Counted from the first letter of the stretch, positions 1 to 9,064 are shown. The stretch: 64,000 nucleotides of DNA from Bradyrhizobium sp. JYMT SZCCT0428 (GCF_018131075.1 NZ_JAFCLS010000023.1:62001-126000); one strand, 5' to 3'. Program-made: numbers and translations. Notes: generated by a model not told the origin, from the letters alone.

Positions 1-995
1 GGAAGCCGGGCGACAAGACCGTCTACATCAAGTTCGACAAGTACAAGCCGCGCGCCGAGCCAGCATCGGGTCTTGCCGGCGGCAAGGTCGTCAAGGTGGA
101 CCGCGTCGAGTGGCGCGCGATTTCCGACGCGCAGCAGGCGGTCAACGCGCTGCAAAAGGGTGAGATCGACTACATCGAGCAACCCAGCCATGATCTCCTT
201 GGTACCCTGAAGAAGGATGCCAGCATCGCGATCGTCCAGGTACCGCAGATCAAGGCGCAGTACGTCTTCCGCCCCAACCACCTGCACAAGCCGTTCGACA
301 ACCCGAAAATCCGCCAGGCGTTGTGGTACGCCTTCAATCAGGAAGACTTCCTGATGGCGACCATCGGCGACGAGAACTACATCAAGGCGTGCAAGGCGCT
401 GTTCGTCTGCGACACCCAGTTCGGAACGACCAACGGAACGGATGCCATTCTCAACTCGAACGCCAAGAAGTCGCAGGAGCTTTTGAAGGAAGCGGGCTAT
501 GACGGCACGCCCGTCCTGCTGATGCACTCCACCGACCTGAAGGCTCTGACCAACCTCGCGCCGGTGGCGAAATCGCTGATGGAGAAAGGCGGCTTCAAGG
601 TCGATATGCAGTCGATGGACTGGCAGACCCTGGTTGCGCGCCGCGCCAAGAAGGATCCACCGAGCGCCGGTGGCTGGAATGCGTTCCTGACGGCCTGGGT
701 CGTGGCCGACGTGATGAACCCGGTCTCTGCCGCCTATGTGAATTCGGGGTGCGACAAGGCTTCGTTCGGATGGCCCTGCGACCCGGAAATGGAGAAGCTG
801 CGCGACGATTTCGCTCGAACAACCGATCTGGCAAAGCAGAAACAGATCGCGGAAGCGGTCCAGAAGCGTAATATCGAGATCACGGCCATGATCCCGGTCG
901 GCGAATATGTCCAGCCGATTGCCATTCGCAAGAACGTCAAGGGGCTGTTGATGGCGCCGGTTCCGGTGCATTGGAACATCGAAGTCACCAAGTGA
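1..995 (+). CDS. ABC transporter substrate-binding protein, family 5 (3' part)
   Basis: The reading frame is open from the first bases of the window, so the 5' end lies outside; about 330 C-terminal residues are present. This is the periplasmic binding protein of a peptide/nickel/opine-type importer (SBP_bac_5 family). The lobe-closing segment with 'NPKIRQALWYAFNQ' and the C-terminal 'NVKGLLMAPVPVHWN' are typical of the family. Two permeases and a double ATPase follow at once in the same direction, which fixes the role. The ligand cannot be read from sequence. An internal GTG at 96 is only where an automatic ORF begins, not the true start. Confidence 0.93.
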   Translation, partial: KPGDKTVYIKFDKYKPRAEPASGLAGGKVVKVDRVEWRAISDAQQAVNALQKGEIDYIEQPSHDLLGTLKKDASIAIVQVPQIKAQYVFRPNHLHKPFDNPKIRQALWYAFNQEDFLMATIGDENYIKACKALFVCDTQFGTTNGTDAILNSNAKKSQELLKEAGYDGTPVLLMHSTDLKALTNLAPVAKSLMEKGGFKVDMQSMDWQTLVARRAKKDPPSAGGWNAFLTAWVVADVMNPVSAAYVNSGCDKASFGWPCDPEMEKLRDDFARTTDLAKQKQIAEAVQKRNIEITAMIPVGEYVQPIAIRKNVKGLLMAPVPVHWNIEVTK

Positions 996-1059
996 TGTGC
1001 AAGTGATGTGATGGAAGCGGGCGGCTTGCCGCCGCCCGCTTGGTTTCGGGGATCGACCT

Positions 1060-2001
1060 ATGTATGGCTACTTCTTCCGGCGATTGCTCGGCACGATCCC
1101 CGTGATGCTGGTGGTTGCGGTCTTCATCTTCCTGATGCTGCGTCTGACCCCGTCCGACCCGGCGGCCGTCATCGCCGGCGACAATGCCACCACCGAACAG
1201 GTGGCGCAGATCCGCAGCCAGCTCGGCCTCGACCGGCCGATGATCGAGCAGTTCGTCATCTGGTCGGGCAGAGTGCTGACGGGTAATTTCGGCGAAAGCT
1301 TCTTCTTCAAAAAGACCGTGGCCTCGCTGATTGCCGAACGCATCGAGCCGACCTTGTCGCTCGCCTTGTTCACGATTCTGATTGCGGTGTTTGTCGCTGT
1401 TCCGCTCGGCGTGCTGGCCGCGCACCGGCACGGTTCGTGGATCGACCGCATCGTCATGGGCTTTTCGGTGCTCGGCTTTTCCGTGCCCGTGTTCGTGATC
1501 GGCTACCTCCTGATCTATTTGTTCGCGGTCTATTTGAACTGGCTGCCGGTGCAGGGCTATCAGCGAATCTCGGAGGGGGTCGGCGGCTGGGTGCAGCGGC
1601 TGATCCTGCCGTCGGTGACCTTGTCGGTGATTTATATCGCCCTGATCGCGCGCATGACGCGCACCAGCGTGCTGGAAGTGCTGTCGGAAGACTATATCCG
1701 CACCGCGCGGGCCAAGGGACAGTCCGAGCGAAAGGTGCTGTTCCGTCATGCGCTGCGCAATGCCGCCGTTCCGATCGTCACGGTGATCGGACTTGGCGTG
1801 GCGCTCCTGATCGGCGGCGTCGTCGTGACCGAGAGCGTGTTCACGATCCCCGGCCTTGGCAGGCTCACGGTGGATGCGGTGCTGGCGCGCGACTACCCGA
1901 CGATTCAGGCCGTGATCCTGCTGTTCTCATTCGTCTACGTCATGATCAACCTGTCGGTCGACATGATCTACACCGTTCTCGATCCCAGGATTCGCTACTG
2001 A
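1060..2001 (+). CDS. ABC transporter permease, DppB type
   Basis: 313-residue inner-membrane permease of the DppB/OppB family. It has an N-terminal membrane anchor (YFFRRLLGTIPVMLVVAVFIFLM region), several further hydrophobic segments, and the EAA coupling motif in 'EDYIRTARAKGQSERKVLFRHALRNAA' near residues 210-235. That helix contacts the ATPase. The length is normal. It starts 65 bases after the binding-protein stop and its own stop overlaps the next start by one base (TGATG), so it is translationally coupled to the second permease. Confidence 0.95.
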   Translation: MYGYFFRRLLGTIPVMLVVAVFIFLMLRLTPSDPAAVIAGDNATTEQVAQIRSQLGLDRPMIEQFVIWSGRVLTGNFGESFFFKKTVASLIAERIEPTLSLALFTILIAVFVAVPLGVLAAHRHGSWIDRIVMGFSVLGFSVPVFVIGYLLIYLFAVYLNWLPVQGYQRISEGVGGWVQRLILPSVTLSVIYIALIARMTRTSVLEVLSEDYIRTARAKGQSERKVLFRHALRNAAVPIVTVIGLGVALLIGGVVVTESVFTIPGLGRLTVDAVLARDYPTIQAVILLFSFVYVMINLSVDMIYTVLDPRIRY

Positions 2002-2924
2002 TGGCCGACGCGACGATCCTCGAACCCGTGCTGCCGGCGAGCCCGGTCAAGCCCGCCGCGTATCGCAAATTGCTGCGCAACCCGGGCGTGGTGTTCGGCG
2101 CCGCCGTCATCACGATCGTATTGCTGATGGGGCTGCTCGCGCCCTGGCTCGGAACCATCGATCCGACGGCGATCAGCCCAATCGCGCGCAACAAGGTGCC
2201 CGGCACGGAAATCACGATGCGGACGGACACCGGCGAACGCATCAAGATGATCACCAAGTTCGGCACGGACAGCCTGGGACGCGATGTCTACAGCCGCGTG
2301 GTCTATGGCGCGCGGGTCTCGCTCTTTGTCGGCATCACGGTGGCGCTGATCAGCGTCGCCTGTGGCCTGTTCATCGGTCTGCTCGCCGGCTTCTTCCGCA
2401 TTCTCGACGCCGTCATCATGCGGATCATGGACGGGTTGATGGCCATTCCGGCCATCCTGCTTGCGATCGCCATGGTGTCGCTGTTTCGTTCCAGCGTATG
2501 GACGGTGATCATCGCCATCACTGTTCCACAGATTCCGGGCGTGGTCCGGCTCGTGCGCTCCATCGTGCTCAGTGTGCGCGAGGAGCCTTATGTCGAGGCG
2601 GCGGTGACGCTCGGCACCTCCACCCCGAAGCTGCTGTGGCGGCACGTGTTGCCCAACACGATCGCGCCGATGATCGTGCAGGGCACGTTCATTTGCGCGT
2701 CGGCCATTCTGATCGAGGCCATCCTGTCGTTCCTCGGCATCGGCGTGCCGCCGGAGGTGCCGACCTGGGGCAACATCATGGCCGAAGGCCGTCAGGTCTT
2801 CAGCCTGTATCCGCACAATATCATCTATCCCGGGGTGTGCCTCGCGCTCACGATCCTTGCCGTCAACACTCTCGGCGACGGCTTGCGCGATACGCTCGAT
2901 CCCAAAATGGCGAAGCGGGTGTGA
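2001..2924 (+). CDS. ABC transporter permease, DppC type
   Basis: 307-residue second permease of the importer (DppC/OppC family). The ATG at 2001 overlaps the previous stop by one base and is preferred over a much longer upstream open frame that only mirrors dppB. An N-terminal cytoplasmic tail precedes the first membrane helix (VVFGAAVITIVLLMGLLAPWL). The motif 'FGTDSLGRDVYSRVVYGARVSL' around residue 85 is characteristic of DppC, and the EAA loop is 'EPYVEAAVTLGTSTPKLLWRHVLPN'. It forms the transmembrane channel with the DppB-type protein. Confidence 0.95.
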   Translation: MADATILEPVLPASPVKPAAYRKLLRNPGVVFGAAVITIVLLMGLLAPWLGTIDPTAISPIARNKVPGTEITMRTDTGERIKMITKFGTDSLGRDVYSRVVYGARVSLFVGITVALISVACGLFIGLLAGFFRILDAVIMRIMDGLMAIPAILLAIAMVSLFRSSVWTVIIAITVPQIPGVVRLVRSIVLSVREEPYVEAAVTLGTSTPKLLWRHVLPNTIAPMIVQGTFICASAILIEAILSFLGIGVPPEVPTWGNIMAEGRQVFSLYPHNIIYPGVCLALTILAVNTLGDGLRDTLDPKMAKRV

Positions 2925-2925
2925 T

Positions 2926-4542
2926 GTGAGCAATACCGTCCTCGAAGTCTCCGATCTTTCCGTCGCCATCAGGGGAGGCGACCGGCCGCACGCCGTGCAG
3001 GGTATCAACCTCACCGTCGATGTTAACGAGATCGTCTGCGTGGTCGGCGAATCCGGTTCCGGCAAGTCGGTGACGGCGCAGGCCGTGATGGGCCTGTTGC
3101 CGAAGGGCGCGATGCAGGTCGAGACCGGCTCGATCCGGCTGCAGGGCGATCAACTGCTCACCAAATCCGATACCGAGTTGCGCGCCATCCGCGGCACCCG
3201 CATGGCCATGGTTTTCCAGGAGCCGATGACCGCGCTCAACCCGGTCGAGCGGGTCGGCGACCAGATACGTGAAGTGCTGGAGATCCACACCAGGCTCGAC
3301 CAGAAGGAGCAGCGCGCGCGGGTGCTCGAGATGATGCGCGCGGTGCATCTGCCGGACCCCGAGCAGATGATCGACGCCTATCCGCACCAGCTGTCAGGCG
3401 GCCAACGCCAGCGGATCATGATTGCGGCCGCGCTGGTGCTCGACCCCGCTTTGCTGATTGCCGACGAGCCGACCACGGCGCTCGACGTCACCACGCAGGC
3501 TCAGATCCTCAAGCTCGTACGGGAAATGCAGGGGCGCACGAAAACCGGCGTACTGTTCATCACCCACGATTTCGGCGTCGTTTCCGAGATCGCCGACCGT
3601 GTCGTGGTGATGCAGATGGGCCGGATCGTGGAGCAGGGCCCCTGTGAGGAAGTGCTGCGGGCCCCGCGCGAGGACTATACCAGGATGCTGTTGCGCGCGG
3701 TGCCGAGCATGACGCCGCCGAAGCGATCTCCGGTGACCGGTCCGGTGGTCCTGCAGACCGAGAATCTCTTTAAGACTTATGGCAAGCGATCGCTGTTCCA
3801 GCCGAAAGCGCGCGTCGTGGCCGCGGTCAAGGACGTCTCGCTGACGATCCGTCGCGGTGAAACGCTCGGCATTGTTGGCGAGTCCGGTTCAGGCAAGTCG
3901 ACAGTGGCGCGTTGCGTCGCGCGGCTGGTCGACACCTCAGGCGGCGGCATCAAGATTGACGGCATCGATATCGCGGCAATGCGGGAGGCGAAGTTTCGTC
4001 CGATGCGCCGGCGCGTTCAGTTCATCTTCCAGGATCCATATCGATCGCTCAATCCGCGCCGCACGGTCGGTGAGGCGATCATCGAGGGGCCGATGAATTT
4101 TGGCGTAAGCCGCAAGGAGGCGCTGCAGCGCGCGCGCGACCTGATGGCGATCGTACACCTGCCTCCCGCCGCGATCGATCGCTTTCCGCACCAGTTCTCC
4201 GGCGGCCAGCGCCAGCGGATCTGCATTGCGCGGGCGCTGGCGATGGAACCTGAATTGCTGATTGGCGACGAGCCGGTGTCGGCGCTCGACGTCTCCGTGC
4301 AGGATCAGGTGCTGAAGCTGCTGGACGAGGTGCGTCGAAAGTTCAATCTGGCGGTGCTGTTCATCACCCACGATTTGCGGGTTGCAGCCCAGGTCTGTGA
4401 CCGGATCGCGGTCATGCAGCGCGGGGTGATTGTAGAGCAGGGCACCACGGCGGAGGTCTTCGCCGCGCCCCAGCACGAATATACCAGGGCATTGTTCGAC
4501 GCCGCGCCCGGCCGCAATCAGGAATTCGCCGCCAGCGCTTGA
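2926..4542 (+). CDS. Fused double ATP-binding protein of peptide-type ABC importer
   Basis: 538 residues holding two complete ABC ATPases, equivalent to DppD and DppF joined. Each half has Walker A (GESGSGKS, near residues 45 and 325), the signature (LSGGQRQR and FSGGQRQR), Walker B (LLIADEPTTALD and LLIGDEPVSALD) and the switch histidine (FITHDFG, FITHDLR). The oligopeptide C-terminal region lies between the halves. The GTG at 2926, two bases after the dppC stop, gives a start matching the family; an in-frame ATG at 2857 would lie inside dppC. The fused form is common in rhizobial YejF-like systems. Confidence 0.94.
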   Translation: MSNTVLEVSDLSVAIRGGDRPHAVQGINLTVDVNEIVCVVGESGSGKSVTAQAVMGLLPKGAMQVETGSIRLQGDQLLTKSDTELRAIRGTRMAMVFQEPMTALNPVERVGDQIREVLEIHTRLDQKEQRARVLEMMRAVHLPDPEQMIDAYPHQLSGGQRQRIMIAAALVLDPALLIADEPTTALDVTTQAQILKLVREMQGRTKTGVLFITHDFGVVSEIADRVVVMQMGRIVEQGPCEEVLRAPREDYTRMLLRAVPSMTPPKRSPVTGPVVLQTENLFKTYGKRSLFQPKARVVAAVKDVSLTIRRGETLGIVGESGSGKSTVARCVARLVDTSGGGIKIDGIDIAAMREAKFRPMRRRVQFIFQDPYRSLNPRRTVGEAIIEGPMNFGVSRKEALQRARDLMAIVHLPPAAIDRFPHQFSGGQRQRICIARALAMEPELLIGDEPVSALDVSVQDQVLKLLDEVRRKFNLAVLFITHDLRVAAQVCDRIAVMQRGVIVEQGTTAEVFAAPQHEYTRALFDAAPGRNQEFAASA

Positions 4543-4550
4543 TGGCTCTC

Positions 4551-4694
4551 CTAGCAGTTGCTGTCGCGCAGCAGTTCTGGCCCGTCGTTCGAGAGCGGAG
4601 ACGGGATTTGCGGCCGTGGCGAAGGCGAGTGCGGATCCCTGGCCGGCTTGCTCCCCGTGGCATCAGATTTTTCGGAAGGTTGTTCGCTGGCCAT
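4551..4694 (-). CDS. Small hydrophilic protein, 47 aa, unknown
   Basis: The ATG (complement of 4692-4694) has a GGAG ribosome site about ten bases upstream. The 47 residues begin MASEQPSEKSDA and end LSNDGPELLRDSNC; they are rich in Pro, Ser and charged residues, with no membrane segment. It lies tail-to-tail with the transporter operon and downstream of the hydrolase on the same strand. I believe similar short proteins occur in Bradyrhizobium, but no function is known to me. Confidence rests on the ribosome site and the non-random composition. Confidence 0.5.
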   Translation of the reverse strand: MASEQPSEKSDATGSKPARDPHSPSPRPQIPSPLSNDGPELLRDSNC

Positions 4695-4747
4695 GTCGTC
4701 ATGCTCCAATTGCTGCAGGACAACATTTTAGCGGGCATCAGGTTCCG

Positions 4748-5608
4748 TCAATCCGGGTGCGCTGCGATATGCGCCAGCAATAATTCGCTGACCCGGTCCG
4801 GCGCCTGATCGGCCGCGAAATGGCCGACGCCGGGCAGCACTTCGAATTGATAGGGCGCGGCGACGAAATCGCGGGTGCCTTCGGCGGCGACACGGCCGAC
4901 GGTGTCGTCGGCGTCGCCCCAGATGTAGAGCGTGGGCACGCGGATCGGACCGAGCGGCCCGCGGACCGCGCCGCGCGCACGGTACCAGGCCAGCGCCGCT
5001 TCCATCGCGTCCTTGTTGCCAAGCACGGCCAGATGCCGTTCGATCGCCTCAGTGGGAACGCCGTTGGCAATGAGCCGATCGCGCAGCCATTTGCCGTCGT
5101 CGGCGAGCACCACATCCGCAGCGTCAGGTTCGAGGAACGCCTTGTGGTGTCGTGAGCGACTAGCCTGTTCGCCGTCGGACATGTGCAGCGCGCGATTGAA
5201 CGCGTTCGGATGGGGCCGCGAAAGAATGGTGAGCGAGGCCAGCCGCTCGTGGCAACGGTCGGCCAATCCCCAAGCGATGCTGCCGCCCCAATCATGGCCG
5301 ACCAGGTGGAAACGCGCCTCGCCATAGCCCGAGGCCGCGGCGATGGCCAGCGCGTCGTCGATCAAGCGGTCGATCAGGTAGTGCGAGAACTCGCGGGGGT
5401 TAGGCCGCGCACCCGGAGAGTAACCGCGCTGGCTCGGCGCAATCGCGCGGTAGCCCATGTCGCCGAGCGCCGTGACCTGGGCGCGCCAGCAATGCATCGA
5501 TTCGGCAAAGCCGTGCAGCAGCAACACCAGCGGCGCGCCTGGCTCGCCCGCGACGAGGGCGTCGAAGGTGAGTTGCGGGGAGATGGTGATCTGTTCCAGG
5601 GCGGGCAC
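4748..5608 (-). CDS. Alpha/beta hydrolase
   Basis: 286-residue alpha/beta-fold hydrolase similar to haloalkane dehalogenase/epoxide hydrolase relatives. Visible landmarks are the oxyanion region 'LLLHGFAESMHCW' (about residue 30), the nucleophile elbow 'LVGHDWGGSIAW' (G-x-D-x-G, so Asp rather than Ser as nucleophile, near 104-108), the acid region 'IWGDADDTVG' and the catalytic His in 'LPGVGHFAADQAPD'. An Asp nucleophile points to epoxide hydrolase or dehalogenase chemistry rather than ester hydrolysis. It is cytoplasmic with no signal peptide. The substrate is unknown. Confidence 0.9.
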   Translation of the reverse strand: MPALEQITISPQLTFDALVAGEPGAPLVLLLHGFAESMHCWRAQVTALGDMGYRAIAPSQRGYSPGARPNPREFSHYLIDRLIDDALAIAAASGYGEARFHLVGHDWGGSIAWGLADRCHERLASLTILSRPHPNAFNRALHMSDGEQASRSRHHKAFLEPDAADVVLADDGKWLRDRLIANGVPTEAIERHLAVLGNKDAMEAALAWYRARGAVRGPLGPIRVPTLYIWGDADDTVGRVAAEGTRDFVAAPYQFEVLPGVGHFAADQAPDRVSELLLAHIAAHPD

Positions 5609-5762
5609 GCGACAATCCTAGATAGACAATGCCGGCCGGTCCACGGTGAAACGATTTTTCTTTGGGGCAGGCGGTGGTCTGGGCCCGTCCGGAATTATGC
5701 AAGGGCCGAAAAGTACTGTATCTGGGGCCCGTCAATCGCAGAAGCCTCAAGGGATATTATCA

Positions 5763-6500
5763 TTGCATTATCTGAGATCGGTCGCATTCGATGCATTGGT
5801 GCTGTTGTGGACGCTGGTGCTGTCGCCGGCGATACCCCTGTTGTGGGTTTTCGATGCGAGCAGCGCAAAAGTTCGCGCGGTGTCCCAATTGTGGTCGCAC
5901 GGCATCGTGTTTCTTCTGAAATACGTGGTGGGGCTGGATTACAGGGAGCAAGGCCGCGACAACATTCCAATTGGCCCATGCATCATCGCCTGCAATCACC
6001 AATCGCTGTGGGAGACGGTTGCGCTCTGCGTGATTTTTCCCGATGCCAGCATCGTCGCCAAGAAAGAGCTGCTCAATATCCCGGTCGTCGGCTGGTTCCT
6101 TCACCGCTATCCGATGATCCTGGTCGACCGGTCAGCCGGCCGGCAGGCGCTCAAGCAGATGATCGCGGAAGCAAGGGACGCGATCGGCGAGGGCCGCAAA
6201 GTCTTGATATTTCCGCAAGGCACGCGCCAGGCGGTCGACGAGCCCATGACATTCCACGCGGCCGGCATCGCCGCGCTGTACACCAACCTCGATATCCCGG
6301 TGTTGCCGACGGCGCATAATTCCGGATTGTTCTGGGGCAAGAAGACGCTGATGATTCACAGCGGCAACATTTCGCTGTCCTATCTGCCGCCGATTCCGCC
6401 GGGGTTGGATCGGAAAGAGTTTCAGGCGAAGGTCGAGCGGCAAATTTCCGAAGAGGCGAGCCGATTGATCAAGGCGGCCGACGCGAAGGTCGTTCTTTAG
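5763..6500 (+). CDS. 1-acyl-sn-glycerol-3-phosphate acyltransferase (PlsC family)
   Basis: About 245 residues. It transfers an acyl chain to lysophosphatidic acid in phospholipid synthesis, at the inner membrane. An N-terminal hydrophobic helix (FDALVLLWTLVLSPAIPLLWVF) precedes the acyltransferase block 'ACNHQSLWET', in which Glu takes the place of the Asp of the usual NHx4D motif. The glycerophosphate-binding block is 'IFPQGTR'. The chosen start is TTG 5763, which has AAGGGA nine bases upstream; an open frame extends to 5646 with no family-like sequence. It is divergent from the hydrolase. Confidence 0.88.
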   Translation: MHYLRSVAFDALVLLWTLVLSPAIPLLWVFDASSAKVRAVSQLWSHGIVFLLKYVVGLDYREQGRDNIPIGPCIIACNHQSLWETVALCVIFPDASIVAKKELLNIPVVGWFLHRYPMILVDRSAGRQALKQMIAEARDAIGEGRKVLIFPQGTRQAVDEPMTFHAAGIAALYTNLDIPVLPTAHNSGLFWGKKTLMIHSGNISLSYLPPIPPGLDRKEFQAKVERQISEEASRLIKAADAKVVL

Positions 6501-7120
6501 CGCGACCATCGTCCGGCGAGCCAGCCTGCGACCGGCGAGAAAAAGGCCAGGCACCAGATGAACTGCGCCACCTTCGGGGAGAAGGTGGCGATGGCGGTCC
6601 CGATCACGAACACCAGGATCGGAAATAACACCGTCACCCGCAACGGCATATCGCGGCGGGCCCTGAGGGCGATAACCCACAGCAGCCCGTTCAGCGTGGC
6701 AATCGTAGCGAGATGGATTCCATAGATCACGGCGACCACGCCATCGAGCCGATAGCTGCCATAGAGGCCGTTGGTCACCGGCAGGATGATGATCGACAGC
6801 AGAAACAGCAGATTGAGGAATACCACGCCGCGGCTGGCTTCCGGCGCAACGGCGAGCCGCCGGTGATGGCTGAACCAGAACAGGCCGGCCACCACAAAGC
6901 TGATCGTCAGCGCGATGACCGGTTGCGCATAGACGCGAACGAGGTCGATCCAGGCCGGTGCGCTGGCAAAACTGGCGGCCTTCGGCAGGTCGTAGGCGAG
7001 CAGTGTCATGGCAACGCCGAATATCGTGTTGCTCAGCATCTCCAGCCGGCGCATTTCGAAAAGACTAGTCTGCTGCAACGTCGCTCCCCCGCCCACGCTT
7101 CGCCCCGACGTCCCGGCCAT
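6497..7120 (-). CDS. TMEM175-family membrane protein (DUF1211)
   Basis: 207 residues with six hydrophobic segments. The first helix 'RRLEMLSNTIFGVAMTLLAYDL' is a version of the RxxxFSD helix that lines the pore of TMEM175-type potassium channels, and 'FWFSHHRRL' is the usual loop after helix 3. In this copy the FSD core reads LSN, so channel selectivity may differ from the canonical family. The ATG at 7120 is chosen; the longer frame to 7198 runs into an extragenic palindromic repeat. Its stop overlaps the stop of the convergent acyltransferase by four bases. Confidence 0.82.
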   Translation of the reverse strand: MAGTSGRSVGGGATLQQTSLFEMRRLEMLSNTIFGVAMTLLAYDLPKAASFASAPAWIDLVRVYAQPVIALTISFVVAGLFWFSHHRRLAVAPEASRGVVFLNLLFLLSIIILPVTNGLYGSYRLDGVVAVIYGIHLATIATLNGLLWVIALRARRDMPLRVTVLFPILVFVIGTAIATFSPKVAQFIWCLAFFSPVAGWLAGRWSR

Positions 7121-7197
7121 GGCCGTCGCTCGCCAGAGCGTCCCCTTTGCCTCGCCAGTCCGTCTTCGCTTTCGCTGCGCTTCAGCTACGCCGGACA

Positions 7198-7256
7198 CGC
7201 TTCGCCCTTACGGCCTAAGCGTGGCTGCGCCACGCGTAGCCCGTCAGGGCGAAGCG
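7198..7256. repeat. Nested extragenic palindrome beside tRNA-Leu fragment
   Basis: An 11-base inverted repeat (CGCTTCGCCCT at 7198-7208 and AGGGCGAAGCG at 7246-7256) encloses a smaller hairpin (GCGTGG/CCACGC, about 7219-7235). This kind of structured sequence is often seen flanking tRNA genes in Bradyrhizobium. It lies directly after the tRNA 3' end and could serve as a processing or termination structure for that tRNA. Confidence 0.55.
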
Positions 7257-7257
7257 T

Positions 7258-7313
7258 GGTGCGGGCGGTGGGACTCGAACCCACACGACGTTGCCATCGA
7301 GGGATTTTAAGTC
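7258..7313 (-). other. tRNA-Leu(TAA) 3' half: integration attachment site
   Basis: On the minus strand this reads as the 3' part of a leucine tRNA: the anticodon-loop end with TAA, a long variable arm (CTCGATGGCAACGTCG), a perfect T arm (GTGGG-TTCGAGT-CCCAC), the acceptor strand CGCCCGC and an encoded ACCA. No D arm or 5' acceptor strand precedes it, so it is not a working tRNA. It is what remains on the host side when an element integrates by recombination in the anticodon loop; the intact tRNA should sit at the element's far end. The integrase gene starts 190 bases away. I saw no second copy in the window. Confidence 0.8.
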
Positions 7314-7503
7314 GTTTTTTGGGCCCTTGTGGTCTCTCAGCCATCTCAATTGGTTGTTCTTTATAAAGCGAATAAGACCAGTGACTTGTCTGGTTTCTCT
7401 ATCGTTTCCGCACCTTTTCGCTTGCCCTTCGGAACCGCCTGAAATACGTTTCAAGTGTTGACGGTTTGTTGACGATTTCATCAAGGGACATCCGAGGGAT
7501 TTT

Positions 7504-8574
7504 ATGGCCGAACGCCTTACCGACCGGGGCATTGCCGCCCTTAAGGCAGCCGATGCAGACCAGTACTACTTTGATAGCGAGGTTAGCGGTCTGGCCGTTC
7601 GTGTCTACCCGACCGGTAGCAAAGTGTTTGTGTTCGACTGGCGGGATAATGGCCGGCAACGCCGCGCCACCATCGGGCGATTTCCGGCGTGGACCATCGG
7701 CAAGGCCCGGACCCACGCCGGCAAGATGCGCCTCAAGGCCGACGTCGGGGAGATCGTCACGCCCGGCCGGGGAGGGCGGGTAGCCGACCTGATCGAGGAA
7801 TGGAAAGAAACCGTCAAGGTTACGCGGCGGCCATCGACCGCCAAAAGCTATCTGCGCTTGATCGACAGCCATATCGTTCCGGCCTTCGGCAAGGGCGAGC
7901 CGAAGGGCATCACCCGCAACGCTATCGAGTTGTGGCACGGCGAGATTGCGAAACGCACGTCGACCGAGGCCAATCGCGCCATTGCCGTACTGTCAGCATT
8001 CCTTTCGTGGCTGGAGCACGACAAGAAAATCGACCGCAACCCGGCCAAGGGCGTGCGTCGGCGGCCCGAAAACCAGCGGCATGTTTTTCTCGATGCCGAC
8101 GAGATCACAGCCGCTCACGCAGCACTCGACGCCGACGACACCCGCAACGCCGCATTGGCGCTTAGGCTGGCGCTTCTCACTGGCTGCCGCATTGGCGAGG
8201 TTTTGCTTCTTGAGCCCTCTCAGATCGACGCTAAGCGCAAGCTGTGGATCAAACCGGCCGCGAGCACCAAGCAGAAGAAGCTGCACATCGTCCCGCTGCA
8301 GGCCGAGGCGCTCGCCATCGCCAAGGAACTACTTCACATCGGTTTGCCGGATTACGATGGATGCCGCCGTGCTTGGCTTCGAGTCAGGACCATCATCGGC
8401 CGCGAGGATATTCGAGTTCACGATCTGCGCCACAGCCGCGCCAGTGCGCTCGCTCGTGGTGGTGCATCGCTGCCGCAGATCGGCCGGGTGCTGGGCCACA
8501 CCGCGCCCGGGACCACGCAGCGCTATGCTCATCTGGTGGCCACCGATCTGGCCGACCTCGTCGAGCGCTCGTGA
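7504..8574 (+). CDS. Tyrosine recombinase / integrase of tRNA-associated element
   Basis: 356 residues. It has an N-terminal arm-binding domain of the DUF4102 type (residues 1-85), then a SAM-like core-binding domain (about 95-185), then the catalytic domain. The active-site residues are present: Arg in 'TGCRIGEVL', the H-x-x-R box in 'HDLRHS', His in 'LGHTAPGTT' and the nucleophile Tyr in 'QRYAHL'. It catalyses site-specific integration and excision, here at tRNA-Leu. The stop overlaps the next ATG (ATGA), which suggests an operon. The 5' region next to att is arranged as in P4-like islands. Confidence 0.95.
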   Translation: MAERLTDRGIAALKAADADQYYFDSEVSGLAVRVYPTGSKVFVFDWRDNGRQRRATIGRFPAWTIGKARTHAGKMRLKADVGEIVTPGRGGRVADLIEEWKETVKVTRRPSTAKSYLRLIDSHIVPAFGKGEPKGITRNAIELWHGEIAKRTSTEANRAIAVLSAFLSWLEHDKKIDRNPAKGVRRRPENQRHVFLDADEITAAHAALDADDTRNAALALRLALLTGCRIGEVLLLEPSQIDAKRKLWIKPAASTKQKKLHIVPLQAEALAIAKELLHIGLPDYDGCRRAWLRVRTIIGREDIRVHDLRHSRASALARGGASLPQIGRVLGHTAPGTTQRYAHLVATDLADLVERS

Positions 8575-8981
8575 TGCGCAGGGTCAGACGACCCATCGAT
8601 GAAAAACCGCGCAAGTATAAAGGGCGGCCAAGGCGCTCGTTGATCGAGGCGCTTGAATTCGGCCTGGAAGTTGAGCGCGAGTGGAAGCCATACGACATTA
8701 TTGAAAATGTGTTTCACAGACTCCATCGGCGCAACCCACAGCGCTGGAAATCCACCCGCAGCATGTACCGGCTGTGGCGCGAATATCAGGCTAATCAGCG
8801 TCGGCGCGCTTGGCTGGCGGTCCAGATCAAGGAATTAATTGAAATCAGGCAGGGGGTCGGCGGCCCCGACGGATACCTGGTAGACAGCGCGATAAGAATG
8901 GCGACCTGGTGGCTGGATCAGATTAACGATCCCCGGAAGCTTGCCAATCAGCTCGACGAAGAACGTCGTCACGTGCACTGA
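8574..8981 (+). CDS. Hypothetical protein coupled to integrase, 135 aa
   Basis: The start overlaps the integrase stop by four bases. The protein is basic and rich in Arg, Trp and Tyr, with helical character ('WKSTRSMYRLWREYQAN', 'AVQIKELIEIRQG') and no membrane segment. No family is recognised. Position suggests an accessory function for the mobile element such as DNA binding or excision control. The upstream open frame inside the integrase gene is a shadow and not part of this gene. Confidence 0.6.
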   Translation: MRRVRRPIDEKPRKYKGRPRRSLIEALEFGLEVEREWKPYDIIENVFHRLHRRNPQRWKSTRSMYRLWREYQANQRRRAWLAVQIKELIEIRQGVGGPDGYLVDSAIRMATWWLDQINDPRKLANQLDEERRHVH

Positions 8982-9064
8982 TTTTATGGCAGTAAAAAAC
9001 GCTTTTAATGGCAGTTGGTTTAGGTCCATCTCATAGGGACGCTACCTAACAAGGTGGAGTTGCC

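Noticed and set aside
985..1749. 254-aa minus-strand frame over dppB
   Set aside because: His/Arg/Gln-rich composition typical of the antisense of a membrane protein gene.
7008..7310. 100-aa plus-strand frame containing GRWDSNPHDVAIEGF
   Set aside because: It is the antisense translation of the tRNA-Leu 3' half and its flank, a well-known spurious ORF type.
7258..7345. Complete tRNA-Leu gene
   Set aside because: No 5' acceptor strand, D arm or 5' anticodon stem can be found beyond 7313 on the minus strand; only the 3' half is present.
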